A stretch of DNA of 64,000 nt from Clostridia bacterium (GTDB taxonomy: Bacteria; Bacillota; Clostridia; UMGS1810), in NCBI GenBank assembly GCA_017621495.1, contig JAGATB010000014.1:33892-97891 (forward strand), written 5' to 3'. The first letter of the stretch is position 1; each line of letters opens with the position of its first letter. Both the position numbers and the translations under genes were made by a program. Shown here one piece after another: positions 33,204-42,964 of the stretch. The notes below the pieces were generated by a model that was not told the origin of the DNA, made no database searches, and worked only from the letters and a program-made list of their open reading frames with translations.

Positions 33204-35087
33204 TTACAATTTTTTTACAAATAAAGCTCGTATTGCATTTAATACAGCCAGTATCATCACACCCACATCGGCAAAAATCGCTATCCACATATTTGCCATA
33301 CCCAGAGCCACAAGTATAAGCGACAGTACCTTGATTGCTATGGCGAATACTATGTTTTGATATACTATGCCCATGCACTTACGGGAAATCCGGATAGCTT
33401 TCACTATCTTCATAGGGTCATCGTCCATCAGCACCACATCGGCAGCTTCAATTGCCGCATCGGAGCCCATAGCACCCATTGCTATACCTATATCTGCACG
33501 TGAGAGCACCGGAGCATCGTTGATACCGTCTCCTACGAAGGCAAGCTTAGTACCGCGTGGATTTTCGCCGAGCAGTATTTCGATTAAGTCCACCTTGTCT
33601 TGAGGAAGCAGCTCACAACGGAAATCATCTACCCCAAGCTCTTCTGCTACAGCGATTGCTGCAGATTTGGTATCGCCAGTAAGCATGAATGTCCTCTTGA
33701 TGCCGGCTTTTTTCAGCCCTTTCACAGCTCGCACCGAGTTTGGCTTTAATATATCGGAAATCACTATATGGCCTGCGTACTTACCGTCAACTGCCATGTG
33801 TATAACGGTACCTGCCATATGACAGGGTTTATAGTCAATACATAAGTTTTTCATGAGCTTGTCATTGCCTGCGGCAATTGAGATGCCGTCTACCTTCGCA
33901 GTGATACCGTTGCCGCTTATTTCCTGAAAATCGCTTACTCTGCTAAGGTCAGGCTCGGAGCCGTATGAACGTATGATGCTTAATGCTATGGGATGAGAGG
34001 AAAAACCCTCCGCATGGGCGGCATATTCTATAAGCTTCTCCTCCGGCAGGGTATGGTGATGGATGGCATTTACTTCAAATACACCTCGTGTCAGGGTACC
34101 GGTTTTATCAAATGCCACACAGCTTGTTTTAGATAACGCTTCCATATAATTGGAGCCTTTGACCAGGATGCCTTCGCTGCTTGCTCCGCCAAGTCCTGCA
34201 AAGAAACTCAATGGTATACTGATAACAAGTGCACACGGACAGCTGGCTACCAAAAATGCCAATGCCCTGTATATCCACACACCGGCTCTGCCATCAATAT
34301 ATGCAGTAAATATTGACGCAATCGGCGGAATTACAGCCAATGCCAGTGCGATACAGCACACAGCAGGAGTGTATATGGCTGCAAATTTAGATATGAAATT
34401 CTCTGATTTTGATTTTCGGGAGCCGGCGTTTTCCACCAAATCCAGGATTTTTGATACGGTTGATTCACCAAATTCCCTGGTAGTGCGGATTTTTAATACG
34501 CCGGTCATATTGATGCATCCGCTTATAATCTCGTCACCGGCTTTTACATCCCTGGGTAAGCTCTCACCGGTAAGTGCACTTGTATTGAGCGAAGATGAGC
34601 CCTCTGTTACTATACCGTCAATGGGTACCTTTTCACCCGGATTTACAATTATGATTGTACCGATTGCCACTTCATCGGGGTCTGCCTTGATAAGCTTGCC
34701 CTCAAGCTCTATATTGGCATAATCCGGTCTTATATCCATAAGCTCGCTTATATTTCTGCGGCTTTTGCCTACAGCATAGCTTTGGAACAGTTCACCCACC
34801 TGGTAAAACAGCATTACGGCAATCGCCTCCGTGTAGTCACCGCTGTTTATAATGCCTATGATTATAGCGCCGATTGTAGCAATTGTCATAAGGAAATTTT
34901 CATCAAATATCTGTCGGTTGAGGATACCCCTCCACGCTTTGCGCAATATGTCATAGCCTATGACTATGTATGGGATTAAGTACAAAAAGAAGCGGACAAT
35001 CCCCGACACAGGTATAAATGCCAAAGCTATCAGCATAACAGCCGATATGATAATTCTCGTGAGCATTTTTTTTTGCTTTTTGTTCAT
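33204..35087 (-). CDS. Heavy-metal-translocating P1B-type ATPase (Zn/Cd class likely)
   Basis: The 627-aa protein contains the transport motif 'SCPCALVIS', the phosphorylation loop 'AFDKTGTLT' and the ATP-binding 'GDGINDAPVLSRADIGIAMG' and 'FSSHPIALS' (HP motif). It has the short N-terminus of an ATPase without its own metal-binding domain. That domain is encoded separately 23 bases upstream. CPC with a SmtB/ArsR-type regulator fits zinc/cadmium export, although copper is not excluded. It starts behind GGAGGG. Confidence 0.94.
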   Translation of the reverse strand: MNKKQKKMLTRIIISAVMLIALAFIPVSGIVRFFLYLIPYIVIGYDILRKAWRGILNRQIFDENFLMTIATIGAIIIGIINSGDYTEAIAVMLFYQVGELFQSYAVGKSRRNISELMDIRPDYANIELEGKLIKADPDEVAIGTIIIVNPGEKVPIDGIVTEGSSSLNTSALTGESLPRDVKAGDEIISGCINMTGVLKIRTTREFGESTVSKILDLVENAGSRKSKSENFISKFAAIYTPAVCCIALALAVIPPIASIFTAYIDGRAGVWIYRALAFLVASCPCALVISIPLSFFAGLGGASSEGILVKGSNYMEALSKTSCVAFDKTGTLTRGVFEVNAIHHHTLPEEKLIEYAAHAEGFSSHPIALSIIRSYGSEPDLSRVSDFQEISGNGITAKVDGISIAAGNDKLMKNLCIDYKPCHMAGTVIHMAVDGKYAGHIVISDILKPNSVRAVKGLKKAGIKRTFMLTGDTKSAAIAVAEELGVDDFRCELLPQDKVDLIEILLGENPRGTKLAFVGDGINDAPVLSRADIGIAMGAMGSDAAIEAADVVLMDDDPMKIVKAIRISRKCMGIVYQNIVFAIAIKVLSLILVALGMANMWIAIFADVGVMILAVLNAIRALFVKKL

Positions 35088-35110
35088 GGGGTATCCCTCC
35101 TTTTCACGGA

Positions 35111-35329
35111 TTACATATATATAACACAGTCGTCTTCGACCTTCTTGCAGTTTTTCTCCACTTCCTTCATTACTGCTGTGATGTCAGCACCTTCATCAAA
35201 TTCCACTGTCATTTTTTGTGTCATAAAGTTAACTGCGGCACTTTTAACGCCCGGAGTCTTATTGGCAGAAATCTCCATCTTGTTTGCGCAATTTGCACAG
35301 TCAACCTCAATTTTATAAATCTTCTTCAT
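35111..35329 (-). CDS. HMA-domain metallochaperone
   Basis: This 72-aa protein is a complete heavy-metal-associated domain with the metal site 'DCANCANKME' (CxNC) and the usual beta-alpha-beta pattern. It probably passes metal to the ATPase encoded next to it, replacing the missing N-terminal domain of that pump. It is the first gene of the operon, with a consensus promoter just upstream. Confidence 0.93.
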   Translation of the reverse strand: MKKIYKIEVDCANCANKMEISANKTPGVKSAAVNFMTQKMTVEFDEGADITAVMKEVEKNCKKVEDDCVIYM

Positions 35330-35361
35330 TTCATTACATCCTTTCAGCTTTGTTTGGTTAT

Positions 35362-35390
35362 AGTATATTAAACAATTAAAAGAATGTCAA
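35362..35390 (-). promoter_or_regulatory. Promoter of the HMA-P-type ATPase operon
   Basis: On the minus strand, TTGACA (35390-35385), a 17-base spacer and TATACT (35367-35362). Confidence 0.8.
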
Positions 35391-35449
35391 TCTGTATGGA
35401 TAAAATCCTGCTTTTATGTATATTTTAATTTCTAAACGGATTATTTTTG

Positions 35450-35495
35450 TTGACAGACATCTGACTAAATGGTACAATTAATCTGACTGATTAAT
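35450..35495 (+). promoter_or_regulatory. Promoter and ArsR-type operator of the regulator gene
   Basis: TTGACA (35450-35455), a 17-base spacer and TACAAT (35473-35478). A perfect inverted repeat, ATTAATC-TGACT-GATTAAT (35477-35495), begins inside the -10 and covers the start site. Its form is typical of SmtB/ArsR operators, indicating autoregulation. Confidence 0.82.
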
Positions 35496-35512
35496 GTAAG
35501 GAGATGTAAATA

Positions 35513-36226
35513 ATGACTAGCAAAAAGCTTCCTCATGACCATGGACATCTTTCGGATGAATTACAGGCAGCCATGCCCGGGACGGGTACCTTTGAAACAG
35601 TGTCGGATTTATTTAAGATGATGAGCGACGGTAAGCGGGTACAGATATTCTGGCTGCTGTGCCATTGTGAAGAGTGTGTTATAAATATATCGGCATTGCT
35701 GGACATAAGCAGCCCTGCAGTGTCACATCATCTGAAGCTGCTCAAGACTGCCGGACTTATCATAAGCCGTCGTGAGGGCAAGGAGGTATATTATACCGCC
35801 GCACAAACCTCCAGAAGTGAAATCTTGCATAAGGCGATTGAGCAAATGATAGAGCTGACTTGCCCTGCAGATGAGACCTTCGAGGAGAGTCATGCATATG
35901 ATTCTCAGATACAAACTATCAGCAGGATTCATGATTTTCTCATTGATGACATCAGGGTGCGTCATACCATAGAGGAGCTGTCTAATAAATTTTTAATCAA
36001 TCAGACAACTCTTAAAAACACATTCAAAACCGTATACGGCAGACCTATAGCGGCATATATGAAGGAGTATCGTATTAAACGTGCAATGGAGCTTTTGGCA
36101 CGGACTGATAACTCGGTAGCGGAAATTGCTCATGCGGTAGGATATGAGAACCAAAGCAAATTTACTCAGGCGTTTAAGGATATAACGGGTATACTGCCAA
36201 GGGATTATAGGAGTATGGTGGTATAA
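35513..36226 (+). CDS. ArsR/SmtB-AraC fusion regulator
   Basis: Residues ~25-110 are an ArsR-type winged helix ('FKMMSDGKRVQIFWLLCHCEECVINISALLDISSPAVSHHLKLLKTAGLIISRREGKEVYYT'). The Cys-x-Cys-x-x-Cys just before the recognition helix and an N-terminal His-rich start ('HDHGHL') are potential metal ligands. Residues ~135-235 carry two AraC-type helix-turn-helix units ('SNKFLINQTTLKNTFKTVYG' and 'VAEIAHAVGYENQSKFTQAFKDITG'). Fusion of a metal-sensing repressor to an AraC DNA-binding module is unusual. It is divergent from the HMA/ATPase operon and almost certainly controls it. Confidence 0.9.
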   Translation: MTSKKLPHDHGHLSDELQAAMPGTGTFETVSDLFKMMSDGKRVQIFWLLCHCEECVINISALLDISSPAVSHHLKLLKTAGLIISRREGKEVYYTAAQTSRSEILHKAIEQMIELTCPADETFEESHAYDSQIQTISRIHDFLIDDIRVRHTIEELSNKFLINQTTLKNTFKTVYGRPIAAYMKEYRIKRAMELLARTDNSVAEIAHAVGYENQSKFTQAFKDITGILPRDYRSMVV

Positions 36227-36248
36227 AATGGGGTTTGATTTACTATGC

Positions 36249-36290
36249 TAGAGGAAAACATCCTCCACGCAGGGAGGATGTTTTCTTCTA
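36249..36290. repeat. Hairpin related to the ends of the 422-bp element; probable bidirectional terminator
   Basis: 18-base arms (36249-36266 and 36273-36290, 17 of 18 complementary) surround a 6-base loop between convergent genes. The arm core AGAGGAAAACATCC is identical to the terminal inverted repeats of the element at 42965-43386. TTTT follows on the plus strand. Confidence 0.75.
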
Positions 36291-36312
36291 TTTTAGTTAA
36301 TTAAGCTATAAT

Positions 36313-39300
36313 TCAATCCTGTAAAATCAGATTATAGATATTTGAATCAATCAATGGTCTCAGATTGTTTCGGTTCCACAGCAAAAAGCTTATGGAATAT
36401 GTATTCTGCGGAATGTCTGTTTTTGAGAGCTGTATCAAATTACTGCCGGGCTTAATGTCATATGTGACTATGTATGATTTGATGTAATTATCACTGCTGT
36501 CAATACAAACAATACAAGCAGCAGCTTCTTGTGCCACAGTGCTGTCTACATACACATCCACAGAACCGATATCGGAATATGTACACTCTGAGATGGCTAT
36601 ATTATCTTGATTGACAGGTACTCCCGATAATTTGATGCTTTCCTTTTTTTCGGATTCAGTTTGGATTTTATCAATTCTGTATGCTATGGCAGAATTATTG
36701 AAATCATTAGCATCCGATTGGACGTATGCGTATATATACACTTGTTTACCATCAAACGATGACATATCAAACTTGTATAATTGTGCTTCTCCTGCCGATA
36801 GTCTCTCGGCATCGGTCTGCAATATGGTTTTACCGTATTTGTTTTGCTCTTTGATAGTGATTAAGGCACTGCTTAAAGCATGCGTTCCTTCGTTTGAAAC
36901 CACCACATTGAGATATGTTTTGTCAAATTCCCGGCTGAAATATGCTTCCGAAAGGGCAATGTCATTTTTTAACGTTATAAGGGATGCGGTATTGTCTGAT
37001 TCATCATAATCAGTAACGCCCAGGGGCTTAACTGTGATGGTGTATTCCTTTGCAAGGTTTTCAAATTCAAAGGAATTACTGAATACAGCTTCATCCCCTG
37101 CAAGAAGGATTTCTTCTACCGTAAATCTCTTAATCAATTCGTTGCCGTTGAAAACTTTTATTTCATAGCTGTCAATATTAAGCTCACCTGTGTTTGATAT
37201 ATTAAGGTTAAAGCATATTTCATCATCTGTGATTCCGGTGAATTCTACAGACTCCTGATTTACAGCAATATCGTAGGAGGGTACAATATCGCACACGTAA
37301 AGAGAGCAGTCTGTAATGTTGACATTGCCTGTGGTGTCTATATCAATATGCTGTGTATAATATGACATACTTAAGGAGCCGTCATCATTTATAACAATTG
37401 AAGGATTTTTGTAGCTTTCTTCGGTGGAGGAGAAGCATATTACCTTGCTCCATACATTATCCGATTTTCGCACTCCTTCAAGAGTATCCCTGCCGTTTTC
37501 CTTTCCTGTCCATAGGATATATGTTTCTTCTCCGTTTGTGATGATATCGGGATTTTCATATAAATTGAAATTCCCTGTATCTGTATCAATCAGTGACGGT
37601 GAATTATGCAATATATCTTCCGTATAATAGAGCTTGTTGTCTTTGTCATAATAAGCAAAGGCTATTTTATCGTCAAATGAGTAGGTACTATACCGTAATA
37701 CATCATCTGCCACGACTATATTTGAAGCATCTTGGATACAGTAACTATGCACCTCGCCGCCGTCATTGTAGAATATGTATCCCTTGCCCCGGGATATCTC
37801 TATATATGATGAGCCTATCTCATCAACCGTGCAGGCTTCATGTGGAGCGGACCAGGCAGTGCCGTCATATATGGAGTATTTAAGCGTGTTTTCGCCGCTT
37901 CGTCTTAAAATATCATTTTCTGAATTGGAGACCCATGCTGCTATTGCACCGGTGGGAGTGGATATTATATCCGGAGCCGAATCATAAATTTCATTATCGG
38001 TCAGCTGATATACATTTATGCTTCCGTCGGGCATAATCTTGGCAGCAGAAATTTCGGTTTTGCTAAGGTATTGCGGCAGAGTTACATCAGAATCCAGCTC
38101 GGATTTCACATTTTCCCAGATTACAAAATTGCCGTGGGTATTCACAGCACTGTCCGCAGTGCCGTCATCATGTACCGGTATGGGGTCTGACCATATACCG
38201 TAGGAATTTTGTGTGGTATACATGAGGGTGAGTCCGTTTTGTATTTCATGTTTTTCATCATCAACTGTATACAAAAGGGTCTTGCCGCCGTTAATATGTG
38301 TAAGCTTTGATTCGGAGGCGGATATCATGTCCTTATACATCAGAGTTTCTGTTTTGTTGTCACGGTTAAGACCGAAAAGGCTTATACCGCCGTAGCCGTA
38401 AAATCCGGTGTCCTCGGATATATAGCTTCTGTCGAGAAGCTGCCAGGTGCTCACATCCTCCGAGGCGGGTTGAATCTCAATTTTGCCCAATGTGCCGTCC
38501 ATTTCAATATTTGAACTGCCGTCGAAGCCTACTCCGCGCCATTTGCCGTCTGCGTATCCGGCATTGATTATGTTATATGAGGTTTCAACACCTTCGCCAA
38601 ATAATTTACCTTCAAAACGATAACCAAAATTAATGTCTATTCTCGGATTAAACTGAGGCTTCAAGGTATTTATGAACTCAAACCTGAAGTCCGGCTCTAC
38701 TGCAAGATATACTCCTGCCTTAAGAGCAGTTTCTCCGTAATCTCTGCCCAATCCTCCGAAAACATCAAAGTTAACCTTAGGGTCTATGGAGCCTTCATAA
38801 TAGGGCTCATTCAAAATGCCTTTTACCTCTACCTCGCTCTCCAAAGCTACGTCCACCGATATTGAACCGGTTATGGGCACCGGAATACCCGCTACCGGCA
38901 CCGTCTCATTAATCGCAGGTAGCTCTATCAAATCTTCCACTTCAGCTTCAAATTTAAGTGCACCGGAAAATTCAGGATTTACAGGGTTTAGCAGAGGATA
39001 TTTGATACCCGAATACAGACTCGTTTCCAGTTCTTTGTCTCCGAATATTTTAATATTGCCTTTTATTTTGGGTGCAGTAAGAAACAGCACTCCGTCCTCT
39101 ACCTCAACTGTAAAGAGCTTGTTCAGACCCTCTATATCCATATTAAAGTTTAAGCCCTTAAAGCCCGGAAGCTCACCGAAGCTTAAATTGCCGTCGGTGC
39201 TTGGAATTATGTCCATATCGTATTCTATGATGCTGATAGGTAGCTCCATCTCGGCAGTGACTCTTTGTCCCTTTGGAGAGAGGGCAGATGCCTTGATACG

Positions 39301-42300
39301 GAGGGTATCTCCGGGCTTGAAATCCCTTGGCATGATGATATCAACGGTGTTGTTTTCAAAAGGCAGCTTCTCACCGGTTCTGTCAACGATAAGCTCTATT
39401 GTGCCTTGGTCATTGTTGCCCCACACCACGTTTGCAAATATGCTTGTGGGCACAATACAGTCTCCGATTTCTTCTTTTGATTCCTCAGTGGGAGATATAT
39501 ACACCACATTGGTATTGGGGTCAAGGAGACTGCGAACCGAGCCGCCTGCATTAATCAGCAAATCTGCAAATATTACATCATCTGTTACGGTATCGAGCTT
39601 GATGTAGGTAGCACCGGTTTCGTATACCGGTGTCTGCGTCACCCTGGTGGCGTATCCGCTGCAGCTAACCTCTACATCCACATATCTCTTGCCGGCAAAC
39701 AGGGATTTCATCAGCGATGCCGAACCGTTTTGGTCTGTAACGGTTTCGTAGCCGTCTACGGTTATAACAGCTCCGGCAATAGGATTTCTGTCTTCATCTA
39801 CAACTATGTATTCACACACCTTATCCGGATATGCTCCCACGTGAAGGGGCAGTGTATCTTCAATTTCATTAATGCGAACGGAAATGTCGGTTATACCCTG
39901 TGCAGTACCGGTTATAAGGGCATAGAGTGTCCATGAACCGTCAGAATTCATGCTGTATCCGCTGTTTTTTACATTTGCCAAGGAGGTATCGGATATAGCC
40001 CACACTGCATCCTCCGGGCTGTTTTCCTTTGAGAAAAAGCTTGCATATACGGTAAGCTCATCTCCCGTGCCCACCACAAGCTGAGATTTATTGCACAATA
40101 TATCAAGCTGAGAATTGGTAACTGTTAAATATATAAAATCACTTGTTCCGTTGGAGCAGTCTGCCACAATATGTGCATTACCCACACTATGACAGGTAAC
40201 AATGCCGTTTTCTACAGTTGCCACATCTGTATTGTCCGATGACCATACTGTAACGCAGTCCGTCGCGGATATGGGTTCATACTCTTTATCTATGGCAAAG
40301 ATATCTCCCGGTGATGCCGTGGTTTGGCAGATTAATTTGATTTTATCCGGCTTTACGGCTTGTCCTATAAGCCCCTCGTAATCGTCAAGCCTGTCCTCTT
40401 TTACAATATCCATGTAATCCTCGGAGTAATAATTGAGCACTGTGCCGTAGTTAAAGGCAGAGGATTTGCGGGCTTCTTCGGAGTACACCAGCACAGCCTT
40501 AAGACCTGCACAGCCCCCAAATGCATAATTACCTATGTATGATATAAACTTTGACAGATTCAGCACAGAAAGGCTCTCGCAGCCGTTAAATGCATAGGAA
40601 TCTATATACTCAATTTGGGGTATATTTACGCTTGCCAGCTGTTTGGAGTTGGCAAAAGCATATGAGGATATATGTCTTAATTCGGGTGCGTAAACAGCTT
40701 TTATACCGCTTTCGCCAAAGGCAGATATGCCTATTTTAATCAAGCTTGAAAGGTCAACCTCAGAAATATTACTGCAGCCGTAAAAGGCATAATCGGATAT
40801 TATTTCAACGTTTTTAAGGTCAATCTCGCTGATGGGACAATCATAAAAAGCATTATTGTCGATAAAAGTCAATTTGTCATTTAAATTAACAGTCTCAAGA
40901 TACCGGCAGCCTTGAAATGCACCGTCACAAATCTTTTTAACATTTTTGCCCAGGGTTATTTTAGTCACATTTGTGTTGTCAAATAAGTTTGACTTAATCT
41001 CTGTTACATTATCACCGAATATTATCTCATATCCCGGTGAAGCCGAGAAATCCACAGAACCGAAAGCATTGATGTTCCAGTAGAGTGTTTTTAGGGAATT
41101 GCAGCCCGAGAAAACCGGTCTGTCAGCATCAATGTAAGTAACAGATGCCGGTACAGAGATTACTTGTGCATCACTGCACCCTTCAAATGCCCAGAGTCCT
41201 AAGCTCTCAAGCCCCTCGGGCAGGATAATTTCTTTAAAACCGGAGTAGGAAAAAGCCAGAGAGCCTATTGTCTTGATATTATCGGAGAATTTAAAATATG
41301 CAAGTGAACTACAGTTGTTGAATGCTCCGCTTTCTATTGTTGTTACAGCCCCTCCTCCGGTAACATCTTTTAAATACAAACAAGCTCCAAATGCCCATGA
41401 ATTAATTTTTTCAACATTACTTCCTATGTGAAGTGAAACAATATTCGGCCAAGTATAATCAAAGTGTGTATAACCTTGGGTATAGTTGCCGATGTAATAG
41501 TTTGCTCCATAAAATATATATGCCGGTATCACTTTAATGTTTTCACCGATAACAACTCTTATACCATCCGAAGAAGTGCCGCAACCGGAAAAAATATGGC
41601 TTTTGTTGGTAAAATCGTCGAGCTGCGCAGAAACAAAAATTGTATCTGTACCTGTACAGTTTTTAAAGGCAAAATCAGAGATTGAAGTAAGATTTTTGCC
41701 CAGGGTTATCTTTTTTAGAGATGTACAGCCTTCAAAGGCACTTTTACCGATAGAATTAAGTGTGGGAATAAATTTAAAATCCATAACGGAAGAACAGTTA
41801 TAGAATGCTTTTTCTCCTACGCTTTCAACGGCTTTCATATCCGGAATTTCCGAAAACAGAGAGCACGAATTAAAGGCGTAATCCCCGATTGTTTTTACAT
41901 TTTTGCCGCCAATAACAGTTTCTAATTTTGAACATGAATTAAACGCATAATTCTCAATGATTGTAACCGAATCCGGCAGTACAACTTTTTTTAGATGCAA
42001 TGAGCTCTTAAACATTTTTTCCGGGATTGTATCAATGTTTCCTCCCAGATGTATTGTCAGTCCGATAGGCGAGGTTGAGCCGGCATCTGTAAATACAGAG
42101 GGATTAGAATAAAAAGAAGAAATTTTAAAGGTTGAATTAATATAGATATTTTCGAGACTGTGCATTTTACTAAATACAAAGTCACCCACTGATTTAACAC
42201 TTTCGGGAACAACCAATTCCTTTACTGATGTACAGTATTGAAAGGCATAAGATTTAATTTCGCTTACATTAGTTCCGATATCGATATGTGTTATTCTTGA

Positions 42301-42915
42301 CCCAAGGTATTCACCCAAACCGGAGGGGATAACTTCAACACTGTTGCCATAAAATAATTCTACTCCTTCATCGCTTCCGGAATTTTCAAAAGCAAAGCTG
42401 TAGGATGTGATAGACTTAGAATTCCAAAATATTTTTTCGATGGAGGAACAGTTGGCAAAAGCATCCTTACCTACAGCAGACAAATTTACTCCCAAAGTGA
42501 GCTGTGTAGCTGAACTGCAGCCGTAAAAAGCCTTTTCGTCAATGGCTGTTACACTATCCGGAATTGTGATTTCCGTAAGTGAGCTGCAGCCTTCAAAGGC
42601 ACCTTTTTCTATGGTTAAGATTCCTTCGGGAAGTTCTATAAATTCGATATTACTGTTGCTGAAAGAATATCTGCCTATAGATGTTATTTGCTCACCGTTA
42701 ATAACAGGAGGCACGTAAACAGAGGTGTCGTCACCCTCATAGCTTAGTATGCATCCATCCTCCACATCAAAATACTCCTCATATGGGTGCATGGATTGGA
42801 AATCTTCAACATCCGTCACGTTTATGACTGTATCTCCGTCATCTGCCGATGCCCAGATGCACGGCAGCAGCATTAATAATATTAAACATAGTACAAAAAA
42901 GTATTTTTTAACCAT
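36313..42915 (-). CDS. Giant BspA-type leucine-rich-repeat surface protein with Ig-like, CarboxypepD-reg and CARDB-like domains
   Basis: The 2200-aa protein begins with a signal peptide (about 1-24). Residues ~60-830 are BspA/LRR_5 repeats with the pattern 'I...AF.GCSSL..I.LP..V..IG..AF'. An Ig-like BIG2-type segment (~870-1040) and a carboxypeptidase-regulatory-like domain ('DEDRNPIAGAVITVDGYETVTDQNGSASL') follow. Then come a long region of extended beta structure and a propeller-like stretch (~1500-1850), and CARDB-like repeats near the C-terminus ('NISNTGELNIDSYEIKVFNGNELI', 'VVVSNEGTHALSSALITIKEQ'). No LPXTG, SLH or C-terminal transmembrane anchor is visible. Such proteins bind host or partner-cell ligands. 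It is a single-gene unit behind TTGGAGGA. Confidence 0.88.
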   Translation of the reverse strand: MVKKYFFVLCLILLMLLPCIWASADDGDTVINVTDVEDFQSMHPYEEYFDVEDGCILSYEGDDTSVYVPPVINGEQITSIGRYSFSNSNIEFIELPEGILTIEKGAFEGCSSLTEITIPDSVTAIDEKAFYGCSSATQLTLGVNLSAVGKDAFANCSSIEKIFWNSKSITSYSFAFENSGSDEGVELFYGNSVEVIPSGLGEYLGSRITHIDIGTNVSEIKSYAFQYCTSVKELVVPESVKSVGDFVFSKMHSLENIYINSTFKISSFYSNPSVFTDAGSTSPIGLTIHLGGNIDTIPEKMFKSSLHLKKVVLPDSVTIIENYAFNSCSKLETVIGGKNVKTIGDYAFNSCSLFSEIPDMKAVESVGEKAFYNCSSVMDFKFIPTLNSIGKSAFEGCTSLKKITLGKNLTSISDFAFKNCTGTDTIFVSAQLDDFTNKSHIFSGCGTSSDGIRVVIGENIKVIPAYIFYGANYYIGNYTQGYTHFDYTWPNIVSLHIGSNVEKINSWAFGACLYLKDVTGGGAVTTIESGAFNNCSSLAYFKFSDNIKTIGSLAFSYSGFKEIILPEGLESLGLWAFEGCSDAQVISVPASVTYIDADRPVFSGCNSLKTLYWNINAFGSVDFSASPGYEIIFGDNVTEIKSNLFDNTNVTKITLGKNVKKICDGAFQGCRYLETVNLNDKLTFIDNNAFYDCPISEIDLKNVEIISDYAFYGCSNISEVDLSSLIKIGISAFGESGIKAVYAPELRHISSYAFANSKQLASVNIPQIEYIDSYAFNGCESLSVLNLSKFISYIGNYAFGGCAGLKAVLVYSEEARKSSAFNYGTVLNYYSEDYMDIVKEDRLDDYEGLIGQAVKPDKIKLICQTTASPGDIFAIDKEYEPISATDCVTVWSSDNTDVATVENGIVTCHSVGNAHIVADCSNGTSDFIYLTVTNSQLDILCNKSQLVVGTGDELTVYASFFSKENSPEDAVWAISDTSLANVKNSGYSMNSDGSWTLYALITGTAQGITDISVRINEIEDTLPLHVGAYPDKVCEYIVVDEDRNPIAGAVITVDGYETVTDQNGSASLMKSLFAGKRYVDVEVSCSGYATRVTQTPVYETGATYIKLDTVTDDVIFADLLINAGGSVRSLLDPNTNVVYISPTEESKEEIGDCIVPTSIFANVVWGNNDQGTIELIVDRTGEKLPFENNTVDIIMPRDFKPGDTLRIKASALSPKGQRVTAEMELPISIIEYDMDIIPSTDGNLSFGELPGFKGLNFNMDIEGLNKLFTVEVEDGVLFLTAPKIKGNIKIFGDKELETSLYSGIKYPLLNPVNPEFSGALKFEAEVEDLIELPAINETVPVAGIPVPITGSISVDVALESEVEVKGILNEPYYEGSIDPKVNFDVFGGLGRDYGETALKAGVYLAVEPDFRFEFINTLKPQFNPRIDINFGYRFEGKLFGEGVETSYNIINAGYADGKWRGVGFDGSSNIEMDGTLGKIEIQPASEDVSTWQLLDRSYISEDTGFYGYGGISLFGLNRDNKTETLMYKDMISASESKLTHINGGKTLLYTVDDEKHEIQNGLTLMYTTQNSYGIWSDPIPVHDDGTADSAVNTHGNFVIWENVKSELDSDVTLPQYLSKTEISAAKIMPDGSINVYQLTDNEIYDSAPDIISTPTGAIAAWVSNSENDILRRSGENTLKYSIYDGTAWSAPHEACTVDEIGSSYIEISRGKGYIFYNDGGEVHSYCIQDASNIVVADDVLRYSTYSFDDKIAFAYYDKDNKLYYTEDILHNSPSLIDTDTGNFNLYENPDIITNGEETYILWTGKENGRDTLEGVRKSDNVWSKVICFSSTEESYKNPSIVINDDGSLSMSYYTQHIDIDTTGNVNITDCSLYVCDIVPSYDIAVNQESVEFTGITDDEICFNLNISNTGELNIDSYEIKVFNGNELIKRFTVEEILLAGDEAVFSNSFEFENLAKEYTITVKPLGVTDYDESDNTASLITLKNDIALSEAYFSREFDKTYLNVVVSNEGTHALSSALITIKEQNKYGKTILQTDAERLSAGEAQLYKFDMSSFDGKQVYIYAYVQSDANDFNNSAIAYRIDKIQTESEKKESIKLSGVPVNQDNIAISECTYSDIGSVDVYVDSTVAQEAAACIVCIDSSDNYIKSYIVTYDIKPGSNLIQLSKTDIPQNTYSISFLLWNRNNLRPLIDSNIYNLILQD

Positions 42916-42964
42916 AGTTCCTCCAAATAGATTTTGATATATAAATTTGAGTTTATATTAATAA

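Noticed and set aside
35330..35512. A metal riboswitch upstream of the P-type ATPase operon
   Set aside because: The leader between promoter and HMA start is only about 25 bases. The visible control is the ArsR-type palindrome.
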